64,000 nucleotides of DNA, taken from the NCBI GenBank assembly GCA_900762015.1, contig CAAFEX010000038.1:6873-70872 (forward strand), read 5' to 3'. Positions 35,966 through 46,900 of the stretch are shown here, piece after piece. Within the stretch, counting starts at the first letter, position 1, and each line of letters starts with the position of its first letter. This DNA is from an uncultured Collinsella sp. (lineage in GTDB: Bacteria; Actinomycetota; Coriobacteriia; Coriobacteriales; Coriobacteriaceae). The notes below the pieces were generated by a model that saw only the letters and a list, made by a program, of their open reading frames with translations, ran no database searches and was not told where the DNA came from. Made by a program: the position numbers and the translations under genes.

Positions 35966-36368
35966 CTAAAGCTGCCTCCTGGGCGGCATCCGCTATCGGA
36001 TAGCCGTCCTCGTCCTTTTCGATCGCAAGCGTGGCGGGAACGTTTTCCAGCGCACGCGTGATGCGCTCGGCCTCATCGGTCGAGCGATCGATGCGAAAAT
36101 CGAGCTCGGGCGTGACACGCCAATCGAGCGAGCGAGCCAACAGGCTGCGAATACGGCCCTTGGCGCTTGCGAGCGCCTCCATGACCTCGTCGTAGCGGCT
36201 CGCATCGCACGACACGTACACACGCGCGAACGAACGGTCCACCGCGACCTCGACCGCGGTCAAAGTAACCAGGTCGAGACGCGGATCGGAAACCTCAAAG
36301 AGCAGGATATAACCGAGCTTCTCGCGAAGCTGCTCGCCCAGACGGCGGGTTGCCTGCGTTTGCTTCAT
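35958..36368 (-). CDS. rbfA: Ribosome-binding factor A
   Basis: 136 residues with the KH-like RbfA fold: QATRRLGEQLREKLGYILLFEVSDPRLDLVTLTAVEV and DFRIDRSTDEAERI. It assists 16S rRNA 5' end maturation. The C-terminal 20 residues are acidic. It follows infB after 11 bases. Confidence 0.95.
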   Translation of the reverse strand: MKQTQATRRLGEQLREKLGYILLFEVSDPRLDLVTLTAVEVAVDRSFARVYVSCDASRYDEVMEALASAKGRIRSLLARSLDWRVTPELDFRIDRSTDEAERITRALENVPATLAIEKDEDGYPIADAAQEAALDD

Positions 36369-36379
36369 AGCGCTACCCC

Positions 36380-39094
36380 TTACTCGGTACGGGCAACCTG
36401 GTCGATACGGTAACCCTCGATCTGGTCGCCGGGTTTGATGTCCTGGAAGTTCTCCAGGCCAATGCCGCCCTCGGAACCGCTCTTGAGGCTCTTGGCCTCG
36501 TCCTTGTAGTGGCGCATCGAGGCGATCTTGCCGTTGAAGACCACGATGCCGTCACGCACCAGGCGCACGGAATCGGTCGCGGCGATCTCGCCCTCCTCGA
36601 CGCGGACACCGGCGGCGATACCGACTTTGGGCACCTTGAAGGTGTCCAGGACGGTCGCGGTACCCGTGGCGACCTCGACCTCGGTGGGCTTGAGCATGCC
36701 GATACGGGCGGCGTCGAGCTCCTCGAGGCACTTGTAGATGACGTCGTAGCAACGGATCTCAACGCCCTCGCGCTCGGCGGCGGAGCGGGCCTTACCGTCG
36801 GGACGGACGCCAAAGCCGATGATGATGGCGTTGGAGGCGTCGGCCAGGACGACGTCGGTCTCGTTGATGGCACCGACAGCGGAGTGGATCGTGTTGATGC
36901 GAACCTCGGACTGATCCATCTTGTCGAGCGAGTCCTGAAGGGCCTCGATGGAACCTTGGACGTCGGCCTTGATGATCAGGTTGAGCTCCTTGACCTCGGC
37001 ATCGGCAATGGTCTCGAAGAGGTTCTCGAGCGTGACGTGCTTGACGCGGCTCTGCTCCTCGATACGGGCCTTGAGCGAACGCTCGTCGGCCAGCGCACGG
37101 GCCTCGCGCTCGTCCTCGAACACGCGGAACTCGTCACCGGCGTTGGGTACGGACTGCAGGCCCAGGATCTCGACGGCGTCGGAGGGACCAGCCTCGGTGA
37201 CGGCGCGACCCTTGGGGTCGAGCATGGCGCGAACGCGGCCGTAGGTGAGGCCAGCGACCAGCGTATCGCCCACGTGCAGGGTACCGCGGGTCACGAGCAC
37301 GGTAGCGACCGAGCCGCGGCCCTTGTCGAGCTTGGCCTCGAGAACGTTGCCGGAGGCAAAGGTGTCCGGGTTGGCCTTGAGCTCGAGCACGTCTGCCTGG
37401 AGCAGCACGGTCTCCAGAAGGTCGTCGATACCGATCTTCTGCTTGGCCGAAATGTTGACGAACATGTTCTGTCCGCCCCACTCCTCGGGGATGACGCCGT
37501 ACTCGGTGAGCTCCTGACGAACACGGTCGGGGTTGGCGCCCGGCTTATCGATCTTGTTGACGGCGACGACGATGGGTACGCCGGCGGCCTTGGCGTGGTT
37601 GATCGACTCGACCGTCTGGGGCATGACGCCGTCGTCGGCGGCGACGATCAGGATGACGATGTCGGTCACCTTGGCACCACGGGCACGCATGGCCGTAAAG
37701 GTGGCGTGACCCGGGGTATCGATGAAGGTGATCTTGCGGTCGTTGATCATGACCTGCGAAGCGCCGATGGCCTGCGTAATGCCGCCCGCCTCGCCGGCAG
37801 CAACGCCGGTGTGACGGATGGCGTCGAGCAGCGACGTCTTGCCGTGGTCGACGTGACCCATAACGGTGACGACCGGGGCGCGCGGCTTGAGGTCGGCGGG
37901 ATCGTCGTAGAACGAGAAGGTGTTCTCCTCCTCGGGGGTGATGATCTTGATCTGACGGCCCAGGTCGTCGGCAACGAGCTCGACGAGGTCATCGGACATG
38001 GACTGCGTCATGGTAAGCGGCGTGCCCAGCAGGAACAGGCGCTTGATGATGTCGTTAGCCGGAACGTCGAGCGCCTCGGCGAGCTCCTGGACGGTAACGC
38101 CCTGGGAGACCTTGATGGCGTCGAGGTCCTCGGGGTTCACGCCCTGGGCCAGCGCCTCCTCAATCTTGCGCTCTTCCTGAGCCTTTGCGGCCTCGCGCTC
38201 GCGCTTCTCCTTGCGTTTTTTGCGGCGACCAGTGGACTCGCGAGAGGCCTCCTCGACGGCGGCACGAGCCTCCTCGAGCACCTTCTCGCGGCTGTACTCC
38301 TCGGCCTCGCGAGCCATGCGGCTGTAGTGGTCCTCTTCGTTGTTGTGACCGCCCTTGCGCTTCTTGCCCTTGCCCTGCTTATCGGGGTTGGGGAAGTCCA
38401 TACCGGCAGCGACGTTGTTGCTGGCATTAGTGCGATGGCTGTGGGGACGGCTCTCGGAGGCGTTGCGCTCGGAGTTGTTGTCGGAGGCGTTGCGATCGTT
38501 ACGACGGCCACCGCGGCGGTCGTTGTTGCCGCCACGACGGTTGCCGCGCTCGGCGGCGCGCTCGGCCTTGGCCTTCTCCTCGGCGTCCTTCTTCTCCTTG
38601 AGCACGGTCTCCTGTGCGGCGATCTGGTCGAGCAGCGAACGGAAGCGCGAACCGGAGTCGGAAGCGGGAACGGCGCGGCGCTGGGCCTCGCGGGCAGCCT
38701 CCTCCTTCTCGCGGGCAAGACGCTCCTGCTCGGCCTTCTTCTTGGCCTCGGCCTCAGCGCGGGCGGCCTCCTCGGCAGCCTGGGCGGCGGCGAACTGGCG
38801 GCGCTCCTCCTCGCGTGCCTTCTCGGCGGCGATGCGCTCGCGCTCGGCCTCGGCAGCGCGTGCTGCCTCCTCGGCGGCGGCTGCCTGCTCCTCGGCCCGC
38901 TTGGCGGCCTCGACTTCCTTCGCGCGGGCCTCGATCACCGAGGCGAGCTGCTTGCGGACCATGGCGACATAGGCGTCCTCCAGGGCGGAGGAAGCGGACT
39001 TAGCGGGAATCTTCATTTCGGCGAGATGACCCATCAGTTCCTTGGAGGTCATGCCGAACTCTTTGGCCAGGGTGGACACACGGACTTTTGCCAT
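36380..39094 (-). CDS. infB: Translation initiation factor IF-2
   Basis: 904 residues. IF2_N domain near the start ([19 protein letters not shown]), then a long low-complexity Ala/Glu/Arg-rich region (about 60-300) with an Asn/Arg segment, a second IF2_N-like region, and the GTPase domain: [16 protein letters not shown] (G1), [11 protein letters not shown] (G3) and NKID (G4). Domains II-IV and C2 follow. It positions fMet-tRNA on the 30S subunit. Confidence 0.97.
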   Translation of the reverse strand: MAKVRVSTLAKEFGMTSKELMGHLAEMKIPAKSASSALEDAYVAMVRKQLASVIEARAKEVEAAKRAEEQAAAAEEAARAAEAERERIAAEKAREEERRQFAAAQAAEEAARAEAEAKKKAEQERLAREKEEAAREAQRRAVPASDSGSRFRSLLDQIAAQETVLKEKKDAEEKAKAERAAERGNRRGGNNDRRGGRRNDRNASDNNSERNASESRPHSHRTNASNNVAAGMDFPNPDKQGKGKKRKGGHNNEEDHYSRMAREAEEYSREKVLEEARAAVEEASRESTGRRKKRKEKREREAAKAQEERKIEEALAQGVNPEDLDAIKVSQGVTVQELAEALDVPANDIIKRLFLLGTPLTMTQSMSDDLVELVADDLGRQIKIITPEEENTFSFYDDPADLKPRAPVVTVMGHVDHGKTSLLDAIRHTGVAAGEAGGITQAIGASQVMINDRKITFIDTPGHATFTAMRARGAKVTDIVILIVAADDGVMPQTVESINHAKAAGVPIVVAVNKIDKPGANPDRVRQELTEYGVIPEEWGGQNMFVNISAKQKIGIDDLLETVLLQADVLELKANPDTFASGNVLEAKLDKGRGSVATVLVTRGTLHVGDTLVAGLTYGRVRAMLDPKGRAVTEAGPSDAVEILGLQSVPNAGDEFRVFEDEREARALADERSLKARIEEQSRVKHVTLENLFETIADAEVKELNLIIKADVQGSIEALQDSLDKMDQSEVRINTIHSAVGAINETDVVLADASNAIIIGFGVRPDGKARSAAEREGVEIRCYDVIYKCLEELDAARIGMLKPTEVEVATGTATVLDTFKVPKVGIAAGVRVEEGEIAATDSVRLVRDGIVVFNGKIASMRHYKDEAKSLKSGSEGGIGLENFQDIKPGDQIEGYRIDQVARTE

Positions 39095-39185
39095 ATGACT
39101 TCACCTACCCTTTCTGGCACCTTGGGTGCCTAGAGACTGAACAAGCGTGGGGTATGCGCTGGGACCCGCCCGGCGCGACCGCGCG

Positions 39186-40433
39186 CTAGATCAGGTCCTC
39201 CGCATCATCGAAGGCGTCGGTGTCGTGAACACCGCAGAAACGGGAGCCGGGACGGGCCTGGTTGCGGCACTGGATGCCGTCCTCGGACACGAACTCGCAG
39301 CGACGGACGTCCTCGTCCTCCTCGTCACCGATCAGGTCGGCGGCGGGCTCCTCGTGAACGGGAACGTTCTTGAGGATGTCGGCGGCAAGGGTCTCGGACT
39401 TGATGTCGATGTGCCAGCCGGTCAGGCGCGCGGCGAGGCGGGCGTTCTGGCCCTCCTTGCCGATGGCGAGGGACAGCTGGTCGTCGGGCACGATGACGCC
39501 GGCATAGGCCTTCTCCTCGTCGATAAGGACGCGGGTGACCTTGGCAGGCGACAGGGCGTTGGCAACGTAGACGGCCGGATCGGCATCCCACAGGATGACG
39601 TCGACGCGCTCGCCACGGAGCTCGCCCACGACCGCGCGAACACGGCTGCCCTTGGGGCCGACGCAGGCGCCCACGGGATCCAGGCGATCGTCGAGCGAGT
39701 GAACGGCGACCTTAGAGCGCTGACCGGGCTCGCGGGCGATCGACTTGATCTGGACGGTGCCCTCATAGATCTCGGGCACCTCCTGCTCAAACAGACGACG
39801 CATGAGCTCGGGATGGGTACGGGAAATGACAATCGGCGGACGGCTGTGCTCGCCACGGACCGGCTGCAGGTTGGAGTTGGGGTCGCGAACGTCAATGATC
39901 ACGGCCTTGATGTGCTGGTTGTGCAGGTAGCGCTCGCCCATCGGACGCTCGTTGCGCTCGTTCTCGTAACGACGCTGGTCGAAGTGCGGAAGCTCGGCCT
40001 CGACGCCCTCGCGGATCTTGACGATCGTAAAGTCGGGAGTGGACTGCAGCACGGTGCCGCTGATGAGGTCACCGATGCGGCCGGAGAACTCCTCGTAGAT
40101 CTGCTCGCGGGCGGAGTTACGCACGATGGCGTTGATCTCTGCCTTGGCGTGCTGGGCGGCGATGCGGCTCGTGTTCTTGGGGGTGACGTCGATCTCCTCG
40201 AACTCGGTGAAGTTGCCCTCCTCGTCCATGGAATCGTCGATCGGCTCCAGGCGGTAGACGTAGATCTTGCCGGTGGTGCGGTCGATGGTCACCTTGGCGC
40301 CCCACTCAAGATGCAGGATCTCGGCATAGCTCTTGGCGAGCGACTGCTCCAGGCGGTCGATCAGGTAGAGCTGGTCGATGTGCTTCTCCTGGCAAAGCTC
40401 CATCAGGGCGGACATCATGTCGGATGCTGCCAT
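39186..40433 (-). CDS. nusA: Transcription elongation/termination factor NusA with C-terminal Cys/His finger
   Basis: 415 residues. N-terminal polymerase-binding domain (1-130), S1 domain (about 130-200), KH1 and KH2 ([16 protein letters not shown] and [20 protein letters not shown]). The last 40 residues add a C-x9-C-x10-C-x2-H array (Cys379, Cys389, Cys400, His403; [15 protein letters not shown]), which is not part of standard NusA and looks like a small zinc finger. The 91 bases to infB hold no gene; the ylxR gene usual at this place is missing. Confidence 0.95.
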   Translation of the reverse strand: MAASDMMSALMELCQEKHIDQLYLIDRLEQSLAKSYAEILHLEWGAKVTIDRTTGKIYVYRLEPIDDSMDEEGNFTEFEEIDVTPKNTSRIAAQHAKAEINAIVRNSAREQIYEEFSGRIGDLISGTVLQSTPDFTIVKIREGVEAELPHFDQRRYENERNERPMGERYLHNQHIKAVIIDVRDPNSNLQPVRGEHSRPPIVISRTHPELMRRLFEQEVPEIYEGTVQIKSIAREPGQRSKVAVHSLDDRLDPVGACVGPKGSRVRAVVGELRGERVDVILWDADPAVYVANALSPAKVTRVLIDEEKAYAGVIVPDDQLSLAIGKEGQNARLAARLTGWHIDIKSETLAADILKNVPVHEEPAADLIGDEEDEDVRRCEFVSEDGIQCRNQARPGSRFCGVHDTDAFDDAEDLI

Positions 40434-40434
40434 C

Positions 40435-40929
40435 TTACTTTCCTTCCTTCGCGGGCTTGAAGTCGTAGGTGGGCTTCAACTTGCACTTTTTAACATCAGA
40501 AAAATCGAGGGTAACGGACTCGCCGTCCTCGAGCACGAGGGTCACGTTCGTCTCGGTAGCGGCGGCAATCTTGCCGGCGTACTTGCGACGGCCCTCGGTG
40601 GCGGTGGAGGTGAGCTCACAGTTTTCGCCCACAAAGCGGGCAAAGTCACTCGGGCGGCGCAGCGGGCGCGCCATACCCGGGCTCGACACCTCGAGCGTAT
40701 AGCTCGAAGAGATGGGGTCGAGCTCCTCAATTACATCGCCGACCCACTTGGTGTTGGCCGTGACGTCGTTGAGCGACAGGCTCTGACCCTCGGCACCCTC
40801 GATACGCACGCGCACGCAGGGGGCCTTGGTGGCACCCACGAGCTCGACGTCGACGATGTCGACATCGTGCTGGGGGGCGACGGCCTCGAGCGCGTCGATG
40901 ATCGCCTGCTCGGTCTTGGTCTTGACCAT
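40435..40929 (-). CDS. rimP: Ribosome maturation factor RimP
   Basis: 164 residues, two domains: N-terminal (DVDIVDVELVGATKAPCVRVRIEG) and C-terminal SH3-like (LEVSSPGMARPLRRPSDFARFVG). It assists 30S maturation. It heads the rimP-nusA-infB operon with a 1-base gap to nusA. The ATG at 40929 follows GGAGGTG; a long in-frame extension upstream crosses the promoter and terminator and is rejected. Confidence 0.94.
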   Translation of the reverse strand: MVKTKTEQAIIDALEAVAPQHDVDIVDVELVGATKAPCVRVRIEGAEGQSLSLNDVTANTKWVGDVIEELDPISSSYTLEVSSPGMARPLRRPSDFARFVGENCELTSTATEGRRKYAGKIAAATETNVTLVLEDGESVTLDFSDVKKCKLKPTYDFKPAKEGK

Positions 40930-40949
40930 TGCGGCACCTCCATCCATAC

Positions 40950-40982
40950 AAAAAAGAAGCGGGGCCGAAACCCCACTTCTTT
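40950..40982 (-). terminator. Attenuator-like intrinsic terminator in the rimP leader
   Basis: Stem GAAGTGGGG / CCCCGCTTC (one G-U-type mismatch), loop TTTCGG, then TTTTTT on the minus strand; hairpin 40956-40979, T-run at 40950-40955. It lies between the putative promoter (41008-41036) and the rimP RBS, with no gene upstream to terminate, so it is probably an attenuator. Confidence 0.75.
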
Positions 40983-41007
40983 CAATTACAACTTCATTTG
41001 CAATCAA

Positions 41008-41036
41008 ACTATAACAATAGCTGCGGAAACGTGCAA
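41008..41036 (-). promoter_or_regulatory. Putative sigma-70 promoter of the rimP-nusA-infB operon
   Basis: On the minus strand TTGCAC (41031-41036) and TATAGT (41008-41013) are spaced by 17 bases, a good match to the housekeeping consensus. The transcript would start near 41001, about 20 bases before the attenuator hairpin. Confidence 0.7.
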
Positions 41037-41297
41037 GCACAGTACGAATCTGCAGGTCAGCGTGCGCACAGCTTCTCCACAAGAATAGGACAATTGGCCG
41101 AGGAGCCCCATGCGGCGCACCCTCAACAGCCCCAAAACGGGCCATGCGTCCCAACCCGCCAAGCGAATCGGGCCCTATGGGCATTCCTCTCTTGGGTGCA
41201 CATCGGCCAGACTACAGCTAGGGACATTCTGCAGCAAAAGGCCGGCCGCGCGCATTGGCCGCACAACCTTCCAAAACCCTACGGCAAGGAGGCACCC
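41037..41297. other. Upstream region between rimP promoter and lipoprotein gene
   Basis: 261 bases without a credible gene. The plus strand ends in AAGGAGG, the ribosome binding site of the lipoprotein at 41298. No clear repeat, riboswitch or RNA gene was recognised. Confidence 0.4.
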
Positions 41298-41870
41298 ATG
41301 AAACGTCTCGGCACCCTCTGCACGACCGCGCTCGCCATCGCAGTCTGCTCGTTCGCCCTGATGGGATGCAGCAATATCGATGGCAAAACCGGACCATCTG
41401 AGCCGAATCCCGGAAGCACCGAAGCTGCCGAGGAAACGACGCCACAGGGTAGCTTCGATAAAATCAACGAAGACGAAATCGATCCCCAGGGTCTGAGTCC
41501 CGACCCCCAAGAACAGTTCCCCATCGACCTTGAGGTAGACGAGAACGTCCATGTTACCTGCGTGGGCAAGGACACCGACGGTTACGGGGACGCCGCGCTC
41601 GTCTTTACGGTGTCCAACAACACCGGTGTCGACATGATGTTTGGCGATGTGGACTCCTATGCCTACGTCAACGGCGTGGTCCGCGACGTACGCATGCGCC
41701 AACCGGTCGCCGCTGGAGAGGAAACGCGCGCCATGCTCACCTTTGTGGGCACCTTCGACGATCCGGACTTTGATGTGGACAACGACCTCAACGACATCTA
41801 CCTCAACATTTGGATGTTCGAAGAGGCGACGGGCAACGTTTACTTTAGGGACCTGGTACACATCCCATAG
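41298..41870 (+). CDS. Secreted lipoprotein with DUF4352-like C-terminal domain
   Basis: 190 residues. A lysine-arginine start is followed by a hydrophobic segment and the lipobox ALMGC (Cys24), so it is a lipoprotein. The linker (about 26-75) is rich in Ser/Thr/Glu/Pro. The rest is an all-beta-looking domain (HVTCVGKDTDGYGDAALVFTVSNNTG) resembling DUF4352/immunoglobulin-like lipoprotein domains; this likeness is weak. Function unknown. It stands alone on the plus strand and ends at a terminator. Confidence 0.75.
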   Translation: MKRLGTLCTTALAIAVCSFALMGCSNIDGKTGPSEPNPGSTEAAEETTPQGSFDKINEDEIDPQGLSPDPQEQFPIDLEVDENVHVTCVGKDTDGYGDAALVFTVSNNTGVDMMFGDVDSYAYVNGVVRDVRMRQPVAAGEETRAMLTFVGTFDDPDFDVDNDLNDIYLNIWMFEEATGNVYFRDLVHIP

Positions 41871-41912
41871 AAGACGGTGCGACGCAATGATTAAGCAGGG
41901 CATACAACACAA

Positions 41913-41950
41913 AACGAGGGACGACCCAACCGGACCGTCCCTCGTCTTTT
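41913..41950. terminator. Bidirectional terminator between lipoprotein and leuS
   Basis: Stem ACGAGGGACG / CGTCCCTCGT (about 41914-41945) with TCTTTT on the plus strand and AAAA at its left flank, serving both convergent genes. Confidence 0.8.
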
Positions 41951-41974
41951 ATGCGTCAGTTAAGCGCGCAGTAC

Positions 41975-44551
41975 TTACTTGACCACCAGGTTGACCAGCT
42001 TGCCGGGCACGCAGATGGCCTTGACGACCGTCTTGCCCTCGAGCCACTTGGCGACGGCGGCCTCGGCGGCAGCCTGCATATCCTCATTGGAGGCATCGCG
42101 GGCAACGTCGACGCGGCCGCGGACCTTGCCGAGCACCTGGACCACGATCTGCACCGTGTCCTCGATGGACTCGGCCAGGTCGAACTCGGGCCAGGCAGCG
42201 GTATAGGCGTTGCCCTCGCAGCCGAGCGCCTCGTGCCACAGCTCGTCGGCCCAGAACGGGCAGATGGGGGCAAGGACGCTCACGATATCCTTGGCCACAC
42301 CGTAGCACAGCGCCTTGTCGCGGGCGGTACCCTCGGTGGCGTTGAGGTAGGCGCTCGCCGCGTTGACGAGCTCCATGACGGCCGAGATGGCGGTGTTGAA
42401 CTGGCCGCGATCGAAGTCCTCGGTGCACTTGGCGATGGTGCGGTGACGCTCGCGATAGAGTTTCATCGCAACCTCGTCGAGCGCGGACTTGTCAAAGGCC
42501 ACGTTGGCGTCGCCGGACTGGACGAGCTGCCAAACGATACGCCAGGCGCGCTTGATGAAGCGGTTGGCGCCCTCGACGGCCTTGGGATCCCAGTCGAAGT
42601 CCTTCTCGGGCGGGGCGATAAACAGGATCGCCAGACGCATGGTGTCGGCACCGTAGGGCTCGATGACCGAGCTCGGGGGAACGACGTTGCCCTTGGACTT
42701 GGACATGGTGTCGCCGTTCTCGTCCTTGACCATGCCCTGGCACAGCAGGTTGGTGAAGGGCTCGTCCACGCTCAGCAGGCCCAGGTCGCGCAGCGCCTTG
42801 GTAAAGAAGCGACTGTAGAGCAGGTGCAGAATGGCGTGCTCGATGCCGCCAATGTAGTTATCGACGGGCATCCAACGATCGGCGGCCTCTCGAGAGAAAG
42901 GCAGCTCAGTGTTGTGCGGATCGGTATAGCGCAGGTAATACCAGCTGGAGCAGGTGAAGGTGTCCATGGTATCGGTCTCGCGTTTGGCCGGGCGGCCGCA
43001 GACCGGGCAGGTGGTCTCGTAGAACTCCTTGCACTCGGCGAGGGTTTCGCCGGCGCCCAGGTCCAGGTTCTCGGGCAGCGTCACCGGCAGCTGATCCTCG
43101 GGCACGGGCACGATGCCGCAGTGCTCGCAGTGGATGGCCGGGATGGGGTTGCCCCAATAGCGCTGGCGGGAAATGAGCCAGTCGCGCAGACGGAACTCGA
43201 CCTTGCGACGGCCGCAGCCCATGGCCTCGAGGTCGGCCACGATCGCAGCCTCGCCCTCGGAGTGCTTGCCGCCGCGCATGCCAGTGTACTTGCCGGACTG
43301 GACGAGCGTGCCCTCGGCAGCGTGAGCGCAATCCCAGTCGACGGTCTCGGCATGGAAGGTATCGATGGTCTCGCCGCTGGCCTCGACGGCAGCGCGATCG
43401 TCGTCGTCCAGGATGATCGGCACGATCGGCAGGTCGTACTTACGGGCAAACTCAAAGTCGCGCTGGTCGCCACAGGGAACGGCCATGACGGCACCGGTAC
43501 CGTAGTCGGCAACGACATAATCGGCAACCCACACGGGGACCTTCTCGCCGTTGACGGGGTTTACCACATAGCGGCCCGTGAAGGCACCGTGCTTCTCGAG
43601 GGTGCCCTGAGCACGCTCGACGGCAGAGATATGCTTGGAGTCCTCGACGATCTTGGTGACGGCCTCCTCGTACTCCGTGCCCTCGACGAGCTCGTGCAGG
43701 CCGGCGTACTCGGGAGCCAGGACAAAGAAGGAGACGCCAAAGAGCGTATCGGCACGCGTGGTGAAGACGGTGATCTTGCCCTCGTCGCCCTCGATGGGCT
43801 CGCCATCCTTGTCGCACAGGGTAAAGTCGACCTCGGCGCCCTCGGAGCGACCGATCCAGTTGGCCTGCATCTGCTTGACGCGCTCGGGCCAGCCGGGGAG
43901 CTTCTCCAAGTCGTCGAGCAGCTCCTGAGAGTACTCGGTGATCTTGTAGTACCACTGCTCCAGGTCGCGCTTCTCGGGCTCGGTGCCGCAGCGCCAGCAC
44001 TTACCCTCGGTAACCTGCTCGTTGGCCAGAACGGTCTTGCAGGTGGGGCACCAGTTGACCGGGTTCTTCTTGCGGTAGACCAGGCCCTTTTCCCACATCT
44101 TCTCAAAGATCCACTGACCCCAGCGATAGTAGTCGGGGCTGCAGGTCTTGACCATGCGATCCAGATCGTAGGAGAAGCCCATGCGCTTCATCGTGGCGAG
44201 CGCCTGGTCCATGTTCTTATACGTCCAGGCGGCAGCCTGCGTGTTGTGCTTGATAGCGGCGTTCTCGGCGGGCAGGCCAAAGGCGTCAAAGCCGATGGGA
44301 TGCAGCACGTCGTAGCCGCGCATGCGGGCCTGACGGGCCATGGCATCGCCGATAGTGTAGTTGCGCGCGTGGCCCATGTGCAGGTCGCCCGACGGATACG
44401 GGAACATCTCGAGCACATACTTCTTGGGCTTACTGTCGTCGGTGTCGACGGCAAAGAGGTTGGAGTCCTCCCAGGCCTTCATCCACCGGGACTCGATGGC
44501 CTGCGCGTCGTAGGCAGGGATCTCGTCCTTATGATCTGTGCAATCGCACAT
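41975..44551 (-). CDS. leuS: Leucyl-tRNA synthetase
   Basis: 858 residues of class Ia LeuRS. HIGH-like motif in [22 protein letters not shown]-like in [13 protein letters not shown], and the CP1 editing domain in between (about 230-430) with the [15 protein letters not shown] motif that clears mischarged tRNA-Leu. Zinc-type Cys pairs (CEHCG, CPVCG) are also present. Start ATG at 44551 has AAAGGAG 8 bases upstream. Unlike ileS there is no T-box upstream, but a long palindrome is. Confidence 0.97.
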   Translation of the reverse strand: MCDCTDHKDEIPAYDAQAIESRWMKAWEDSNLFAVDTDDSKPKKYVLEMFPYPSGDLHMGHARNYTIGDAMARQARMRGYDVLHPIGFDAFGLPAENAAIKHNTQAAAWTYKNMDQALATMKRMGFSYDLDRMVKTCSPDYYRWGQWIFEKMWEKGLVYRKKNPVNWCPTCKTVLANEQVTEGKCWRCGTEPEKRDLEQWYYKITEYSQELLDDLEKLPGWPERVKQMQANWIGRSEGAEVDFTLCDKDGEPIEGDEGKITVFTTRADTLFGVSFFVLAPEYAGLHELVEGTEYEEAVTKIVEDSKHISAVERAQGTLEKHGAFTGRYVVNPVNGEKVPVWVADYVVADYGTGAVMAVPCGDQRDFEFARKYDLPIVPIILDDDDRAAVEASGETIDTFHAETVDWDCAHAAEGTLVQSGKYTGMRGGKHSEGEAAIVADLEAMGCGRRKVEFRLRDWLISRQRYWGNPIPAIHCEHCGIVPVPEDQLPVTLPENLDLGAGETLAECKEFYETTCPVCGRPAKRETDTMDTFTCSSWYYLRYTDPHNTELPFSREAADRWMPVDNYIGGIEHAILHLLYSRFFTKALRDLGLLSVDEPFTNLLCQGMVKDENGDTMSKSKGNVVPPSSVIEPYGADTMRLAILFIAPPEKDFDWDPKAVEGANRFIKRAWRIVWQLVQSGDANVAFDKSALDEVAMKLYRERHRTIAKCTEDFDRGQFNTAISAVMELVNAASAYLNATEGTARDKALCYGVAKDIVSVLAPICPFWADELWHEALGCEGNAYTAAWPEFDLAESIEDTVQIVVQVLGKVRGRVDVARDASNEDMQAAAEAAVAKWLEGKTVVKAICVPGKLVNLVVK

Positions 44552-44562
44552 ATCAGCTCCTT

Positions 44563-44703
44563 TAATCTTAGCTGGGGTCGGTCGGCTTGGCTTTATTCGC
44601 TACTGCGGACAGTCCTGCGCAAGACGAAGAGCACATTTAGTGCTCTTCTTTGCGTGCGGAACTTGTAGCGAACAAAGCCAAGCCGACCGACCCTAAGGTT
44701 AAC
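44563..44703. repeat. Long palindrome in the guaB-leuS gap
   Basis: Outer arms GGGTCGGTCGGCTTGGCTTT... and their reverse complement (44575-44603 and 44665-44693) match over about 28 bases with one mismatch; extended imperfect arms reach 44563-44703. An inner hairpin GAAGAGCAC-ATTTA-GTGCTCTTC sits at the centre, so the whole stretch can form one 119-base (141 with flanks) stem. The last base is about 12 before the leuS start. No T-run follows, so it is not an obvious terminator. Confidence 0.85.
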
Positions 44704-44727
44704 TTGACTGATGATAGCAAATACGAC

Positions 44728-44762
44728 AAGCGAGATGCCTGCGACTTGCATGCATCTCGCTT
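44728..44762. terminator. Hairpin after guaB, likely terminator
   Basis: Stem AAGCGAGATGC / GCATCTCGCTT, about 50 bases after the guaB stop. On the minus strand the tail is GTCGTATTT (weak T-run). Confidence 0.55.
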
Positions 44763-44810
44763 TATCTAAATAACGTGGTTGATACTCAACCTTTATGTGC
44801 AGCTCTTATC

Positions 44811-46322
44811 CTATCGATAAGACACAGACTGCTGAGAGTCTTTCACGACAACGTCGTGGGCGCCGCCTTCGACGATGGAGGTGGAGCTGACCAGCGTTAG
44901 GCGTGCCTTTTCCTGGAGCTCGGGGATCGAGAGGGCACCGCAGTTGCACATCGTGGACTTGACCTTGTAGAGCGTACCGCCCACGCCGTCCTTGAGGGAA
45001 CCGGCGTAGGGAACGTAGGAGTCGACGCCCTCGACGAAGCTGAGCTTCGCGGCGCCGCCCAGGTCGTAGCGCTGCCAGTTGCGGGCACGCGCAGAACCCT
45101 CGCCCCAGTACTCCTTCATGTACTGACCGTTGACGTTGACGCGCTCGGTCGGGCTCTCGTCGAAGCGGGCGAAGTAGCGGCCCAGCATCATAAAGTCGGC
45201 ACCCATGGCAAGGGCGAGCGTCATGTGGTAGTCGTAGACGATACCGCCGTCGGAGCACACGGGCACGTAAACACCGGTCTCCTCGTAGTACTCGTCACGG
45301 GCGCGACAGACGTCGATCAGCGCGGTAGCTTGGCCACGGCCGATGCCCTTGGTCTCACGGGTGATGCAGATGGAACCGCCGCCGATACCGACCTTGATGA
45401 AGTCGGCACCGCAGTCGGCCAGGAAGCGGAAGCCCTCGGCGTCGACGACGTTACCGGCACCGACCTTGACGTCCTCGCCGTAGTTGGCGCGGATCCACTC
45501 GATGGTGCGCTTCTGCCACTCGCTGAAGCCCTCGGAGGAGTCGATGCACAGGACATCGGCGCCGGCCTCGATGAGCAGCGGCACGCGCTCGGCATAGTCG
45601 CGGGTGTTGATACCGGCGCCGACCATGTAGCGCTTGTCGTTATCGAGCAGCTCGTTGGGGTTGGTCTTGTGGCTGTCGTAGTCCTTGCGGAAGACAATGC
45701 CCATGAGGTGATCGTTGTCGTCGACGATGGGCAGGGCGTTGAGCTTGTTGTCCCAGATGACGTCGTTGGCAACCTTGAGGCTGATGTTCTTGTCGCCCAC
45801 GATGAGCTGCTCACGCGGGGTCATGAACTCGGAGACCTTCGTCTGGTGGTCATCGCGGCTGGGGCGATAGTCACGGCTTGTGACGATACCCAGGAGCTTG
45901 CCCTTGGGAGTGCCGTCGTCGGTAACCGGCATGGTGGAGTGGCCGGTCTTCTCCTTGAGCTCAATGACCTGCTCCATGGTCATGTCGGGGGTCAGCGTGG
46001 AATCGGACTGAACGAAGCCGGCCTTGTGATCCTTGACGGCCTTGACCATAGCGGCCTCGGACTCGGCGCTCTGGGAACCGTAAATGAAGGACAGGCCACC
46101 CTCGGTAGCGAGCGCGACACCCATGTCGACGCCCGAGACGGACTGCATGATGGCGGAAACCATGGGGATGTTCAGGGTGATTGCCGGCTTCTCACCGCGC
46201 TTAAAGCGGGTCAGCGGCGTCTTAAGAGAGACGTTGTTGGGGATGCACTGCGAGGACGAGTAACCAGGGACCAGCAGATACTCCGAAAACGTGTGGGACT
46301 CACCGGGAAAGAACGTAGCCAT
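44811..46322 (-). CDS. guaB: IMP dehydrogenase
   Basis: 503 residues, the rate-limiting step of GMP synthesis (IMP to XMP, NAD-dependent). The barrel is split by a CBS-domain pair (about 120-230). The active-site loop [12 protein letters not shown] carries the catalytic Cys, [10 protein letters not shown] and [23 protein letters not shown] follow. The C-terminus resembles the long-type bacterial IMPDHs. It has its own promoter region (to 46506) and faces a divergent HTH gene. Confidence 0.94.
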   Translation of the reverse strand: MATFFPGESHTFSEYLLVPGYSSSQCIPNNVSLKTPLTRFKRGEKPAITLNIPMVSAIMQSVSGVDMGVALATEGGLSFIYGSQSAESEAAMVKAVKDHKAGFVQSDSTLTPDMTMEQVIELKEKTGHSTMPVTDDGTPKGKLLGIVTSRDYRPSRDDHQTKVSEFMTPREQLIVGDKNISLKVANDVIWDNKLNALPIVDDNDHLMGIVFRKDYDSHKTNPNELLDNDKRYMVGAGINTRDYAERVPLLIEAGADVLCIDSSEGFSEWQKRTIEWIRANYGEDVKVGAGNVVDAEGFRFLADCGADFIKVGIGGGSICITRETKGIGRGQATALIDVCRARDEYYEETGVYVPVCSDGGIVYDYHMTLALAMGADFMMLGRYFARFDESPTERVNVNGQYMKEYWGEGSARARNWQRYDLGGAAKLSFVEGVDSYVPYAGSLKDGVGGTLYKVKSTMCNCGALSIPELQEKARLTLVSSTSIVEGGAHDVVVKDSQQSVSYR

Positions 46323-46506
46323 GTTTCTCCTTTTTCCATGCGACCGGTCGGCTGCAGGCCTCGTAGGACCCAGCCCAACCTTGGGCGCCCAATACTGGGG
46401 AAGTATCTTAACGCACTTTGACTGCTACAATGCATGATTTAAGAAGAGCACACGAGGGTTTGACGCAGGCTTTGCGTTTGCCCAGCAAACACTTTAGCGG
46501 AGAGAC

Positions 46507-46860
46507 GTGGAGCGCATGGAGTACAAGACGACGGCAAAACTGGTCATTCAGTCGTGCGACAAAGATCTGCCGGGCGTGTTCGGCCACGGCTGCGTCTTGC
46601 TGCTGCAGGGTATCGCCCGCGAGCACTCGCTCAACCGCGCCGCCAAGAGCATGGGAATGGCGTATTCCAAGGCCTGGCGCATTGTGAACGAGGCGGAAGG
46701 CCAGCTAGGCTGCAAGCTCATCGAGCGCGACGGTGCCCGCGGATCCACCCTCACCCCCGCCGGCGAGCGAGCCATAGCAGCCTACGAGGAGCTGCAGGGC
46801 GACATCAACAACGTCATCGCCACCAAAGCCAACGCCCTCATCGCCAGCATCAAAGAGTAG
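46507..46860 (+). CDS. Small ModE/LysR-type winged-helix regulator
   Basis: 117 residues: a ModE N-terminal-like DNA-binding domain. GVFGHGCVLLLQGIAREHSLNRAAKSMGMAYSKAWRIVNEAEGQLGCKLIER matches the HTH_1 fold, and STLTPAGERAIAAYEEL is the wing and linker. It lacks molybdate-binding domains, so it is a stand-alone HTH protein; no target is apparent. Start at GTG 46507 (GGAGAGAC upstream) or ATG 46516. Confidence 0.8.
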   Translation: MERMEYKTTAKLVIQSCDKDLPGVFGHGCVLLLQGIAREHSLNRAAKSMGMAYSKAWRIVNEAEGQLGCKLIERDGARGSTLTPAGERAIAAYEELQGDINNVIATKANALIASIKE

Positions 46861-46900
46861 CCAATTTGGGACGGGGCTTTTTAGCCGGTCGGTCACCATA

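Noticed and set aside
41040..41100. DnaA-box-like TTCTCCACA
   Set aside because: Single site with a mismatch, without clustering; no sign of a replication origin.
44575..44693. T-box leader for leuS
   Set aside because: No GGGTGG-type T-box core and no terminator/antiterminator pair was found; only the palindrome is there. A small frame inside it is not leucine-rich, so leader-peptide attenuation is not supported either.
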